A stretch of DNA of 45,758 nucleotides from Microbacterium sp. B35-30 (GTDB lineage Bacteria > Actinomycetota > Actinomycetes > Actinomycetales > Microbacteriaceae): assembly GCF_010634855.1 (NCBI RefSeq), contig NZ_MWLQ01000031.1:1-45758 (forward strand). The letters are read 5' to 3'. Numbering within the stretch: position 1 is the first letter of the stretch; the number at the start of each line of letters is the position of its first letter. The position numbers and the translations under genes are program-made. Positions 1 to 8,549 of the stretch are shown here, one piece after another. The notes beneath the pieces were generated by a model. It saw only the letters and a list, made by a program, of their open reading frames with translations. It was not told the origin of the DNA and ran no database searches.

Positions 1-1012
1 GCTCGAGGCCGAGCGCGTCGCGGAGTTTGCCGCCCGGGCGCGGGGAGCGGAATCCGATCCGCTCGCGGAGGGCGGGAAGCACCGCGCGGCCGGCCTCCTC
101 GAGGTCGACGCCGAGCTCGGCGACGTGCAGGCGCACGCCGTCGACGGATGCCGCGAGCTCGGCGAGCAGGGCGACGAAGCCCGGCGCGTCGCCCACGTGC
201 CGGAGGCGGCCCGTCGAGGGCCATGCGCCGAGGGAGTCGAGGCGCCGCTGCGCCGCCACGCCGCGGGAGTCGAGCACGACCTCGACCTCGGCCCAGACGA
301 GCCCCGCGCCCGCGGCACGCGCCCGGGTGGCGGCATCCGTGATCTCGGCCGCATCGGCTCCATCGACCAGCGCGATGTCGAGTCCGGCTGTACCGGCGGG
401 CGCTGCCACGACCAGCTGTCCCTGCGGCGGCCGAGGCGTGATCAGCGGTCCCTTCACCGAGAAGCTCTCGCCCTCGAAGTCGACGTAGTGCAGCCGGTCG
501 GCGTCGAGGTAGCGGCCGGTGGCGGCATCCTGGATCACCGCGTCGTCCTCCCACGAGTCCCACAGGCGGCGGGCGACCTCGATGACGTCGTCGCTCTCGC
601 GGCGCAGCTCATCGTCGGTCAGCGCCTGACGGCCGTAGGCGGTGGCTTCGCGGGCTGTTCCGGATGCCGCGGCGATCCAGCCCGCCCGGCCGTTCGAGGC
701 CCAGTCGAGGCTGGCGAGCTGCGTGGCGACGTGGAACGGCTCGCTGTACGCCACGTGCGCGACCGGGAGGAGCCCGATCGCCGAGGTGAGCGGGGCGGCG
801 AACGCGGCGCGCTGCACGGCATCCAGACGGGCGGTGTCGCCGGCAGGCAGCGGCGAGTCGGCGAAGGTGGCGGCGGTGAAGCCGAGGCGCTCGGAGCGGG
901 CGACCCGGGACGCGAGGCGGCGCGGTGACAGCGCGCCGGGCGAGGCGGATGCCGCGGGGTGGGCGCCGTCGGCGTCCAGCTCGAGGGCGATGGCGAACGG
1001 GGTGTCGGACAT
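1..1012 (-). CDS. LLM-class flavin-dependent oxidoreductase, C-terminus beyond window
   Basis: A bacterial luciferase-like monooxygenase that would use FMNH2 and O2 to oxidise a small organic substrate. Start is the ATG complementary to 1010-1012; 337 residues are visible with no stop before the window edge. LLM hallmarks include EPFHVATQ (about 91-98) followed by LDWASNGRAGW, and LWDSWEDDAV (150-159) followed by the DFEGESFSVKGP strand. The same blocks recur in the LLM at 18247-19473, so the two are paralogues. No Shine-Dalgarno precedes the ATG, but a TACCGT hexamer lies 7 nt upstream (complement of 1020-1025), suggesting near-leaderless transcription. It diverges from the ABC importer at 1209. 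Codon use matches the neighbours. The substrate cannot be read from sequence; the context favours organosulfur scavenging. Confidence 0.88.
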   Translation of the reverse strand, partial: MSDTPFAIALELDADGAHPAASASPGALSPRRLASRVARSERLGFTAATFADSPLPAGDTARLDAVQRAAFAAPLTSAIGLLPVAHVAYSEPFHVATQLASLDWASNGRAGWIAAASGTAREATAYGRQALTDDELRRESDDVIEVARRLWDSWEDDAVIQDAATGRYLDADRLHYVDFEGESFSVKGPLITPRPPQGQLVVAAPAGTAGLDIALVDGADAAEITDAATRARAAGAGLVWAEVEVVLDSRGVAAQRRLDSLGAWPSTGRLRHVGDAPGFVALLAELAASVDGVRLHVAELGVDLEEAGRAVLPALRERIGFRSPRPGGKLRDALGLE

Positions 1013-1019
1013 GCGAGCC

Positions 1020-1025
1020 ACGGTA
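1020..1025 (-). promoter_or_regulatory. Putative -10 hexamer for the LLM at 1012
   Basis: The minus-strand hexamer TACCGT (TANNNT type) ends 7 nt before the ATG, predicting a transcript that starts one base before it. The same hexamer, with exact leaderless spacing, precedes the flavin reductase gene at 20093. No convincing -35 is visible. Confidence 0.4.
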
Positions 1026-1208
1026 GGTCGCTGGCGCAGGCGGCGCCGGTCTGCGTCGGTGCATTCCGGAGTATGACGCCGCGTTGCGGACCGTCACGAT
1101 CCGTGTCGCCGCGGGCCCCCGACGGCTCGGCCGCCGGCGGCGTGTGGCCCTACCTTCGGCCTACCGGCGCACCCCGCAGACACCGCGCCACCGACCGAGG
1201 AGCCCCTC

Positions 1209-2288
1209 ATGACCGACACACTCCCGCGCCGGGCAGGCGCCGCCGAAGCCGCGCCGCCGTCGCCGCCGGCGTCGTCGCGCGTCGACCTCGGCGACCTCCC
1301 CGTCGTCCACACCCGGCACTGGTTCCGGTGGTCGATCGGCATCGTCGTGCTGTTCGTCGTCGCTCAGTTCGCGTGGTCGCTGGTGACGAACGAGAACTAC
1401 GAATGGGATGTCTTCGCCCACTACTTCCTGTCGGAGCCGGTGCTCCAGGGCGTGGGCCTGACCCTGCTGCTGACGGTGGTCTCGGCGTCGATCGGGTTCT
1501 TCCTGGGCACGCTGCTCGCGCTCGCCCGCCTCGCCAAGTCGCCGCTCCTGAACTCGGCCGCGTGGCTGTTCATCTGGTTCTTCCGCTCGGTGCCCCTCGT
1601 CGTGCAGATCATCGTCTGGTACAACCTCGGCTACCTGTATCCGACCCTCGGCCTCGGCACCCCGTTCACGACGGATTTCTGGCTCGTCGAGTTCCCCACC
1701 GTCCAGCTGATCAGCGCGTTCGCGGCCGCGATCCTCGGGCTCAGCCTCAACCAGGCGGCGTACTCGGCCGAGATCATCCGCGGCGGTCTGCTGTCGGTCG
1801 ACCAGGGCCAGCTCGAGGCCGCCGCGGCCCTCGGCATCCCGCCCCGCCGTCGCCTGACGCGCATCGTGCTGCCGCAGGCGATGCGCTCGATCGTGCCGAA
1901 CGCCACCAATGAGGTGATCGGACTGGTCAAGGGCGCATCGGTCGTGTTCGTGATCGCCCTGCCCGAGGTCTTCTACGCCGTGCAGGTCATCTACAACCGC
2001 AACAGCCGCGTGATCCCGCTGCTGCTCGTCGCGGTGGTCTGGTACACGATCATCACCACGGTGCTGAGCATCGCGCAGTACTACATCGAGCGGCACTACG
2101 CCCGCGGCACGGTGCGCGTGCTGCCGCCGACGCCCGTCCAGCGCGCCCGCCACTGGATTGCGGTGCAGTGGGCGCGTCTCGGCGACTCGGAGACCGGTCC
2201 GACACCGCTGGTGGGCGTTGATGCCCCCGTCGTCGCGACGGCGACGTTCCAGGGTTCGGGCAACGACGCGAAGTTCGGAGGGCGCTGA
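1209..2288 (+). CDS. Polar amino acid ABC transporter permease (HisM/GlnP type)
   Basis: Inner-membrane subunit of an amino-acid-type importer. The 359-residue protein has a hydrophilic N-terminal tail (about 1-35), several membrane helices, and the EAA loop near residues 200-230 (LEAAAALGIPP then LPQAMRSIVPN), which contacts the ATPase. It also has an unusually long C-terminal tail after the last helix. Start ATG 1209 is preceded by GAGGAG at 7-nt spacing. It is the first gene of a permease-ATPase-binding protein operon; the ATPase ATG follows one base after its stop. Being the only permease, it presumably works as a homodimer. The downstream LLM-acetyltransferase fusion suggests that the cargo is an S- or N-substituted amino acid; this is inference. 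Confidence 0.9.
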   Translation: MTDTLPRRAGAAEAAPPSPPASSRVDLGDLPVVHTRHWFRWSIGIVVLFVVAQFAWSLVTNENYEWDVFAHYFLSEPVLQGVGLTLLLTVVSASIGFFLGTLLALARLAKSPLLNSAAWLFIWFFRSVPLVVQIIVWYNLGYLYPTLGLGTPFTTDFWLVEFPTVQLISAFAAAILGLSLNQAAYSAEIIRGGLLSVDQGQLEAAAALGIPPRRRLTRIVLPQAMRSIVPNATNEVIGLVKGASVVFVIALPEVFYAVQVIYNRNSRVIPLLLVAVVWYTIITTVLSIAQYYIERHYARGTVRVLPPTPVQRARHWIAVQWARLGDSETGPTPLVGVDAPVVATATFQGSGNDAKFGGR

Positions 2289-2289
2289 C

Positions 2290-3099
2290 ATGAGCACTGA
2301 CACCATCACCGCTGAAATCGACAGCACGACCGCCACGCGCGGGCTCGTCGAGATCCACAACGTCCACAAGAGCTACGGCGGCGTCGAGGTGCTGCGCGGA
2401 ATCGATCTGACCGTGCAGCCGGGGGAGGTCGTCGCGATCCTCGGGCCGAGCGGCTCGGGCAAATCGACGCTGCTGCGCACGATCAACCATCTCGAGAGCA
2501 TCGACCGAGGCTCGGTCACGGTCGACGGTCAGCTGATCGGCTACGAGCTGCGCGGCGGCAAGCTCTACGAGCTGCGCGAGCGGGAGGTGCTGGAGCGGCG
2601 CACGCAGATCGGCATCGTCTTCCAGAACTTCAATCTCTTCCCGCACCTGACCGCCCTCGAGAACGTCACCGAGGCGCCGATCGCCCTCGGGCGGCTGTCC
2701 AAGGACGATGCCCGCGAGCTCGCGCTGGGTCTGCTGGACCGCGTCGGCCTCGCCGACAAGGCCGCGCACTACCCGCGCCAGCTGTCGGGCGGACAGCAGC
2801 AGCGCGTCGCGATCGCCCGCGCCCTGGCGCTCAAGCCCAAGGTGATCCTGTTCGACGAGCCGACGAGCGCGCTCGACCCCGAGTTGGTCGGCGAGGTGCT
2901 CGACGTCATCCGCGACCTCGCGCAGCTCGGCACGACCCTCATCATCGTCACGCACGAGGTCGGGTTCGCCCGCGAGGTCGCCGACCGCGTCGTGTTCCTC
3001 GACGGCGGCCAGGTCGTCGAGCAGGGCGCGCCCGCCGAGGTCCTCGTCACACCGAAGCACCCCCGCGTCCAGGACTTCCTCGCGAAGGTCCTGGCCTGA
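2290..3099 (+). CDS. Polar amino acid ABC transporter ATP-binding protein (GlnQ/HisP type)
   Basis: ATPase subunit that powers the importer encoded by its neighbours. The 269-residue protein has Walker A GPSGSGKST (52-60), a Q-loop in VFQNFNLFPH, the signature LSGGQQQRVAIARAL, Walker B VILFDEPTSALDP and the switch histidine in VTHEVGFA, all intact. I chose ATG 2290 because it lies one base past the permease stop and the N-terminus then matches family length; an in-frame ORF extends upstream into the permease gene but has no support. The C-terminal PRVQDFLAKVLA is typical of the polar amino acid subfamily. Confidence 0.93.
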   Translation: MSTDTITAEIDSTTATRGLVEIHNVHKSYGGVEVLRGIDLTVQPGEVVAILGPSGSGKSTLLRTINHLESIDRGSVTVDGQLIGYELRGGKLYELREREVLERRTQIGIVFQNFNLFPHLTALENVTEAPIALGRLSKDDARELALGLLDRVGLADKAAHYPRQLSGGQQQRVAIARALALKPKVILFDEPTSALDPELVGEVLDVIRDLAQLGTTLIIVTHEVGFAREVADRVVFLDGGQVVEQGAPAEVLVTPKHPRVQDFLAKVLA

Positions 3100-3149
3100 C
3101 CCGAGAGACCTCGAAACCGAGTCTTCACCCGAGAAAAGGAAACACAGCA

Positions 3150-4142
3150 ATGGCACTGAGCAAGAAGCAGGGCATCGCGATCGGCGTCGGCGTCGTCGCG
3201 GTCGCCGCGATCGTGGGCGGCGTCGTCTGGGGCGTCAACCAGAACGTCCCGGCCGAGGCGGCAGCACCCGCGGCGACATCGGAATCGGCGAACGTCGCGA
3301 CCGACGAGATCCAGTGGGTCCGACTGGACGAGCCCGTGGCCGAGGCCGTCGAGGCCCTCGAGGCGAGCGGCTTCCAGCCGGTCGAGCCGGGCAAGCTCAC
3401 CGTGGCGCACTCGGCGTACGTCCCGCCGCTCGGCTACATCCCCGAGGGTGAGACCGACCCGGCGGGCACCGAGCCCAACATCGGCGCGCTGATCGCCGAC
3501 GCGCTCGGCCTGGAGTACAACCCGGTCGTCGTCGCGTGGGCGGACTGGCCGCTCGGCATCCAGTCGGGAAAGTACGACCTCATCACGTCGAACGTGACCG
3601 TCACCGAGGAGCGCAAAGAGCTCTACGACTTCGCCAGCTACCGTGAGGACCTGCTCGGGTTCTACGTGAAGAGCGACAGCGACATCGAGAAGATCGAGGA
3701 GGCCGCCGACATCTCCGGGCTGAAGATCGCGGTCGGCTCGGGCACGAACCAGGAGCAGGTGCTGCTCGCCTGGAACGAGGAGCTCGAAGCCGCCGGCGAG
3801 GAGCCCGCCGAGCTGCAGTACTACGACGACAACGCCGCGACCGTGCTCGCGCTGCAGTCGGGCCGCATCGACGCCACCTTCGGTCCCAACGCGACGTCGG
3901 CATGGGCGGCACGCGAGACCGGCGACACCAAGGTCGTCGGCCTCGTGCCAGGCGGCTGGCCGCTGACGGCGAACATCGCCGCAGCCACGTCGAAGGGCAA
4001 CGGACTGATCGAGCCGGTCAACATCGCCCTGAACGCTCTCATCGAGGGCGGGCAGTACGACGAGGTCCTGGAGATCTGGGACCTGGAGTCCGAGCGCATC
4101 GAGAAGAGCGAGATCAACCCCGCCGGACTCCCGAAGTCCTGA
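3150..4142 (+). CDS. Amino-acid-type ABC transporter substrate-binding protein (SBP_bac_3)
   Basis: Extracytoplasmic receptor of the 1209-4142 importer, 330 residues. The N-terminus carries lysines and then a hydrophobic stretch (about 8-28), with no lipobox cysteine. It therefore looks membrane-anchored by an uncleaved helix or secreted, rather than a lipoprotein as is usual for Gram-positive binding proteins. The mature part has family-3 solute-binding features: SNVTVTEERKELYDFAS (hinge/ligand region), then GLKIAVGSGTNQEQ and ALQSGRIDATFGPNAT. ATG 3150 has AAAGGAA upstream. A strong 13-bp hairpin starts 9 bp after the stop. Ligand unknown; by context, possibly an S-alkylated or acetylated amino acid. 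Confidence 0.88.
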   Translation: MALSKKQGIAIGVGVVAVAAIVGGVVWGVNQNVPAEAAAPAATSESANVATDEIQWVRLDEPVAEAVEALEASGFQPVEPGKLTVAHSAYVPPLGYIPEGETDPAGTEPNIGALIADALGLEYNPVVVAWADWPLGIQSGKYDLITSNVTVTEERKELYDFASYREDLLGFYVKSDSDIEKIEEAADISGLKIAVGSGTNQEQVLLAWNEELEAAGEEPAELQYYDDNAATVLALQSGRIDATFGPNATSAWAARETGDTKVVGLVPGGWPLTANIAAATSKGNGLIEPVNIALNALIEGGQYDEVLEIWDLESERIEKSEINPAGLPKS

Positions 4143-4151
4143 CGAACCCGC

Positions 4152-4182
4152 GCCGGCCGGACCCTCCGCGGGTCCGGCCGGC
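4152..4182 (+). terminator. Strong hairpin after the ABC importer operon
   Basis: A perfect 13-bp stem (GCCGGCCGGACCC paired with its complement at 4170-4182) with loop TCCGC begins 9 bp after the binding-protein stop. No T-run follows, as is common in actinobacteria. It may end the importer transcript, or only attenuate read-through into the LLM-GNAT gene at 4234. Confidence 0.6.
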
Positions 4183-4233
4183 CTCCGCTGTCCACCGTTG
4201 GCGTCCACCCTGCGTCCACCCGAGGGAGCACCC

Positions 4234-5913
4234 ATGCCCCGCGTTCCGCTGTCCGTCCTCGATCTGTCGCCGTTCGGTACGGGCCAGACGCCTGCCGACG
4301 GCCTCCGTGCCTCGATCGCGCTGGCCCGTGAAGCCGAGCGCCTGGGGTACCGGCGCCATTGGGTGGCCGAGCACCACTTCAACCCGGGGATCGCCGGGGC
4401 CGCGCCCCACGTGCTGCTGGCGGCCGTGGCGGCCGCGACGCACCGCATCCGCATCGGCACGGCCGCGACGATCATCGGCAACTACTCCCCGGCGCAGGTC
4501 GCCGAGGCGGCCGGCGTCGTCGCCCAGCTGCATCCCGGTCGCTTCGACCTCGGCATCGGCAGGTCGGGGTCGCGCGGCGCTGTGCAGACCGCGCTGCCCG
4601 CGGCCTCGCAGGACCGCGTCGTCGACGGCCTGCTGCTGCCGGCGGCCCGTCCCTTCGCCTCGTTCGACTCCGACCGGTTCGTCGTGCAGGCGCGCCTGCT
4701 CGGCCGCGCCGAGGCCGACGCCGAGCGCTTCGCAGACGAAGTCGTCGACATCCTGTCGTTCTTCGATGGCACCTTCACGCCGACCGAGAACGTGTCGATC
4801 CACGTGACGCCGGCCGAGGGCGCCGACGTCGCGGTGTGGATCCACGGCTCCACCGCCGGCCCGAGTGCACGTCTCGCCGGCGAGCTCGGCCTGCCCTTTG
4901 GCGCGAACTATCACGTGGCGCCCGGGTTCGTGCTCGAGGCGATCGCCGAGTACCGCGCGGCATTCCGTCCGGGCCGCATCGCCGAGCCCTATGTCATCGT
5001 GTCGGTCGACGCCGTCGTCGGAGAGACGGATGCCGCAGCCCGCCGCCTCGCCGCGGGTTACGGTCGATGGGTGCACAGCATCCGCGCCGGCCAGGGCGCC
5101 GTCCGCTTCCCCTCGCCCGAGGAGGCTGCGGCGAACCCGCTGACTGCCGACGAGCTCGCCGTCGTGCGCGATCGCCTCGACACCCAATTCGTCGGCTCGC
5201 CCGACACGGTGGTCGAGCGCCTCGAGACCCTTCAGCGCGTCACCGGCGCCGACGAGCTCCTGGTGACCACCGTCACGCACGATCCGACCGATCGCGTGCG
5301 GTCGTACGAGCTGCTCGCCGCGGCCTGGTCGGGCAGGGCCACGCCCGCCGAAGACGCCGAGGTCGCAGCATCCGTGTCTCCCGACTGGAGCATCCGGCTC
5401 GTGCGCACCGAGGAGTACGAACGCGCGGGCGAGGTGACCGCGGACGCGTACCTGTCGAGCTACGGATCGCTGTCGGATGAGTACGTCGCCTCGCTGCGCG
5501 ATGTCGAGAGCCGCGTGCGCGAAGGAGACGTCTGGGTCGCGGTTGAGCTCGGCGGCGAGATCCTCGGGACCGTGTGGGTCGCGCGTCCGAATCGGCCGCT
5601 GGCGGAGGTGGCGCAGCCCGGCGAGACGGACTTCCGGCAGCTGGCCGTCGCCCCGTCCGCGCGGGGCCGCGGTATCGGCGAGGCGCTCACCCGTCACGTC
5701 ATCGACCTGGCGCGCGAGCGCGGCTCGCACCGCGTCGTCATGAACAGCGGCCCGGAGATGACCGGCGCCCACGCGCTGTACGCGAAGCTCGGCTTCGAGC
5801 GGCTTTCTGAGCGCGAAGGACTGTGGGAGGTGCAGCCCGGACGCTGGATCGAGCTGTACACCTTCGGCTACGACCTCGCCGCCGAGCCTGCGGTCGCGGC
5901 GCCGGCCGGCTGA
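4234..5913 (+). CDS. Fused LLM flavin monooxygenase - GNAT N-acetyltransferase
   Basis: A 559-residue two-domain enzyme. Residues 1 to about 360 are a luciferase-like domain (WVAEHHFNPGIAGAAPHVLLAA, then IRIGTAATIIGNYSPAQVAE and HPGRFDLGIGRSG). Residues about 383-555 are a GNAT domain with the acetyl-CoA loop RGRGIGEALT near 477 and the closing ALYAKLGFERL strand. A short acidic linker joins them and the frame is uninterrupted, so this looks like a true fusion, not an assembly error. ATG 4234 follows GAGGGAG; an upstream in-frame ATG at 4198 has no ribosome site. It lies just after an amino-acid importer. In the B. subtilis ytmI operon, separate acetyltransferase and monooxygenase genes beside amino-acid importers process S-substituted cysteines, which suggests a parallel role here (inference). 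Confidence 0.9.
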   Translation: MPRVPLSVLDLSPFGTGQTPADGLRASIALAREAERLGYRRHWVAEHHFNPGIAGAAPHVLLAAVAAATHRIRIGTAATIIGNYSPAQVAEAAGVVAQLHPGRFDLGIGRSGSRGAVQTALPAASQDRVVDGLLLPAARPFASFDSDRFVVQARLLGRAEADAERFADEVVDILSFFDGTFTPTENVSIHVTPAEGADVAVWIHGSTAGPSARLAGELGLPFGANYHVAPGFVLEAIAEYRAAFRPGRIAEPYVIVSVDAVVGETDAAARRLAAGYGRWVHSIRAGQGAVRFPSPEEAAANPLTADELAVVRDRLDTQFVGSPDTVVERLETLQRVTGADELLVTTVTHDPTDRVRSYELLAAAWSGRATPAEDAEVAASVSPDWSIRLVRTEEYERAGEVTADAYLSSYGSLSDEYVASLRDVESRVREGDVWVAVELGGEILGTVWVARPNRPLAEVAQPGETDFRQLAVAPSARGRGIGEALTRHVIDLARERGSHRVVMNSGPEMTGAHALYAKLGFERLSEREGLWEVQPGRWIELYTFGYDLAAEPAVAAPAG

Positions 5914-5994
5914 TGCTGCAGACCGGCGACCGTCAGCACGACGGGCGCACAGACGCGGGCCTCGAGTTCCGTTCTGAGGACGGAGCGCCGGCTC

Positions 5995-7467
5995 TCAGGT
6001 CCGCGCCGCGCTCCGCGCCCCGCGCCGCAGCGGCGCAGCGACCTCGTTCCTCGTCCCCGCCTTGCGGAACGCAGGATCGGCCGACGCTGTCAGCGCCACA
6101 ACCGAGCCGATCGCACACGTGACGAGGGCGGCCTGCAGGGTGGCGGCGGTCGAGATGCCGGTGGACGTGAGAAGGATGCCGGTGGCCAGGGCCACCAGGA
6201 AGGTCGCGGCCAGTCGCTGCGTGAGCTGGAGGAACGACGCGGCCACACCGTGCAGCGCGGCCGGCGCGAAGGAGAGGGTGGTGGCGCGCACCACCGGCTC
6301 GACGAGTCCGCCGCCGATGCCGAGTCCGATCTGCGCGGCGGCGGCGACCACGAACAGGATGCCGTCAGGGAGCAGCGGCGCCGCGACTGCGAGCCCTGCG
6401 AACAGTGCGGCCTGCAGCCCGAGACCGAGGCCGATCGTGGCCGACGAGCCGATGCGGCCCACCACGCGAAGGCTCGACAACGACCCACCCAGGCGGGCGA
6501 GAGCTCCCGGCACGAACACGAGGGCGATCGCGAGCGCCGACAGCGCGGGCGACTGCAGGAAGTAGAGAGTGACGGCGGAGCCTGCGGCCATGCCGCTGCC
6601 GAACCACAGCAGCGCGACCACGTTGCCCACCACGAAGCCGCGAGAGCGCACCAGCGCCGGCGCGAACAGCGGGAGCCGTCCGCGCCGCGCGTAGCGACGC
6701 TCCCAGGCGACGAGCACGAGCACGAGCACCAGCGCGGCGCCGGCGACGAGGAGCCCCGACAGTCCGGAGAGACCCGGCTCCACGACGGGCAGGGTCAGCG
6801 CCACCACGATGAGGCACAGCAGCACGATGCCCGGCAGATCGAGCCACACGCGCAGGGCACCACGCGAGGCACGCGGTCCCGGCATCCCGCGCCGGCCGAG
6901 CACGAGGGCCGCGATCACGAGCGGGAGCGGCGTCAGGAGCACAACGCGCCACGCGGTGTCGGCGGGCAGGGCGATGAGAAGTGCGGCGGCCAGCACGGGT
7001 CCGAGCACGCCGGCCAGGGCGCCGACCGCGGTGTAGGCGGCGAGGGCGCGCAGGCGGGGGACCCCGGTGTAGAGGTCCTGGATCGCGCCGAGCACCTGGG
7101 CGCTGATGACCCCGGCGCCGAGCCCCTGCACGAAGCGCGCGGCGACCAGCACCACGATCGTGGGCGAGGCGACGGCCGCGACTCCGCCGGCGAGGAAGAT
7201 GCCGAGACCCACGAGGAACAGCAGGCGGCGGCCGTAGACGTCGCCGAGACGTCCGGACGGGATGAGGCCGAGACCGAACGTGAGCGAGAACGACGCCAGC
7301 AGCCACTGCACGCCGGCCGTCGATCCGCCCAGCGAAGCGCTCACCGCGGGCGCCGCGTAGGTGATGACGGTGGCGTCGAACAGCGTCGCGAAGCCGGCCG
7401 CCAGGCATGCCCAGAGCGCGGGTTGCGCGCGGGATCGCCGCGCGGAACCCGCGCTCTGGGAACTCAT
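5995..7467 (-). CDS. MFS transporter, DHA2-like (probable 14-helix drug/metabolite permease)
   Basis: Proton-coupled membrane transporter, 490 residues, with about 14 hydrophobic segments. The N-terminal half contains GRLGDVYGRRLLFLVG, the conserved MFS loop 2-3 motif, and the sequence fits multidrug/metabolite exporters. I chose ATG 7467 because it overlaps the stop of the upstream LLM gene as ATGA, and because the shorter N-terminus (MSSQSAGS) then runs into the first helix; the longer ORF start overlaps the LLM coding region. It is the last gene of the minus-strand block starting at 20093, facing the LLM-GNAT gene. It could export a product of the monooxygenases or import a substrate. Confidence 0.86.
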   Translation of the reverse strand: MSSQSAGSARRSRAQPALWACLAAGFATLFDATVITYAAPAVSASLGGSTAGVQWLLASFSLTFGLGLIPSGRLGDVYGRRLLFLVGLGIFLAGGVAAVASPTIVVLVAARFVQGLGAGVISAQVLGAIQDLYTGVPRLRALAAYTAVGALAGVLGPVLAAALLIALPADTAWRVVLLTPLPLVIAALVLGRRGMPGPRASRGALRVWLDLPGIVLLCLIVVALTLPVVEPGLSGLSGLLVAGAALVLVLVLVAWERRYARRGRLPLFAPALVRSRGFVVGNVVALLWFGSGMAAGSAVTLYFLQSPALSALAIALVFVPGALARLGGSLSSLRVVGRIGSSATIGLGLGLQAALFAGLAVAAPLLPDGILFVVAAAAQIGLGIGGGLVEPVVRATTLSFAPAALHGVAASFLQLTQRLAATFLVALATGILLTSTGISTAATLQAALVTCAIGSVVALTASADPAFRKAGTRNEVAAPLRRGARSAART

Positions 7468-8549
7468 GCGGTCGCGAGCTCTGCGGCCCGCTGTGCGAGC
7501 GGATCGGCATCCGTCCACAGCGCCGTCGGGAACTCCCGGCGCAGCACGGGGGCCACCTCGAGGGCGAAGCGCTCGAGGATCTCGAGCTGCTGCGCGAACG
7601 GCACCGTCGTCGGAAGGCTGATCGACTGCAGGTCGTGCCCGAGCCGGCCATGGAACCGCGCGATCTTGTCGATCACCTGCTGGGGCGTGCCGACGAGGGC
7701 GGGGCCCTCGGCGACGGCGTGCTCGATGTCGCGGAACGGGGTGTTGTTCCCGGGCACATTGGTGGCGGCGACGATCGCGTTGTAGACGGGGCCGTACTCG
7801 CGGATCGCCTCCTCGGTGGTGTCGGCGATGAACAGGGCCCCCGCGCCCGCAGCGACGAACGCGCCCGCCGGGTCATGGCCGTGCCGCGCGTACTCGGCGC
7901 GGTAGTGGTCGACGAGCACGCCGTAGTTCTCGAGCGGCTGGATGGCGTTCGCGCTGAACAGCGGGTCGCCGAACCGGGCGGCGAGCCCTGCCGAGAACAG
8001 CGTCGTCGCCGAGCCGTGCCATACCCGCGGAGCGCCGGCGTAGGGTCGCGGCAGCGTCGTCACGCCGGTGAGCGGACGGGTGAACTCGGTGCCCGGCCAC
8101 GTGACGTCCTCTTCGCGCCAGAGCGTGCGCAGCAGCTCGTACTTCTCGGCCAGCAGCTCCCACTGGTCGTCGATGTCGAGCCCGAACAGCGGGAACTGCG
8201 CGACCTCGTTGCCCTTGCCGATCGTGAGGTCGAGCCGGCCGCCCGACAGCTGGTCGATCGTCGCGTAGTCCTCGGCGACGCGGACGGGGTCCAGCACCGA
8301 GAGCACAGTGACGCCGGAGTTGAGACGGATGCGGGAGGTCCGGGCCGCGATCGCGCCCAGCAGCACCGTCGGTGACGACGAGATGAAGTGCCCGGCATGG
8401 CGCTCGCCGATGGCGACGGCATCCAATCCCAGCTCCTCGGCGCGGATCGCCTGCTGGAGCGTCTCGTCGAACCGCTCGGACGGCGAGACCTGGCGGCCGG
8501 TGATGGGGTCGGCGCGGTACGGGACGATATCGAGCAGCTGGAACCTCAT
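7464..8549 (-). CDS. LLM-class flavin-dependent oxidoreductase
   Basis: A 361-residue single-domain luciferase-like monooxygenase or dehydrogenase. Typical features are GLDAVAIGERHAGHF (about 38-52), SSPTVLLGAIAARTSRIRL, the SVLDPVRVAEDYATIDQLSGGRLDLTIGKG barrel strand, and a C-terminal VGTPQQVIDKIARF helix. ATG 8549 overlaps the DUF1684 stop (ATGA), and its own stop overlaps the MFS start, so the three genes should be translationally coupled. The reduced flavin presumably comes from the reductases at 19470 or 20217. It belongs to a different LLM subgroup (SsuD/LuxA-like length) from the NtaA-type protein at 16844. Substrate unknown. Confidence 0.88.
   Translation of the reverse strand: MRFQLLDIVPYRADPITGRQVSPSERFDETLQQAIRAEELGLDAVAIGERHAGHFISSSPTVLLGAIAARTSRIRLNSGVTVLSVLDPVRVAEDYATIDQLSGGRLDLTIGKGNEVAQFPLFGLDIDDQWELLAEKYELLRTLWREEDVTWPGTEFTRPLTGVTTLPRPYAGAPRVWHGSATTLFSAGLAARFGDPLFSANAIQPLENYGVLVDHYRAEYARHGHDPAGAFVAAGAGALFIADTTEEAIREYGPVYNAIVAATNVPGNNTPFRDIEHAVAEGPALVGTPQQVIDKIARFHGRLGHDLQSISLPTTVPFAQQLEILERFALEVAPVLRREFPTALWTDADPLAQRAAELATA

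Noticed and set aside
1013..1208. Possible riboswitch (S-box or similar) upstream of the amino-acid importer
   Set aside because: No conserved aptamer motifs or terminator-antiterminator pair could be recognised; only a weak TACCTT (-10-like) near 1151.
5914..5994. Terminator between the convergent LLM-GNAT and MFS genes
   Set aside because: Only a 4-bp CCGT/ACGG stem was found; no convincing hairpin, so no feature is called.
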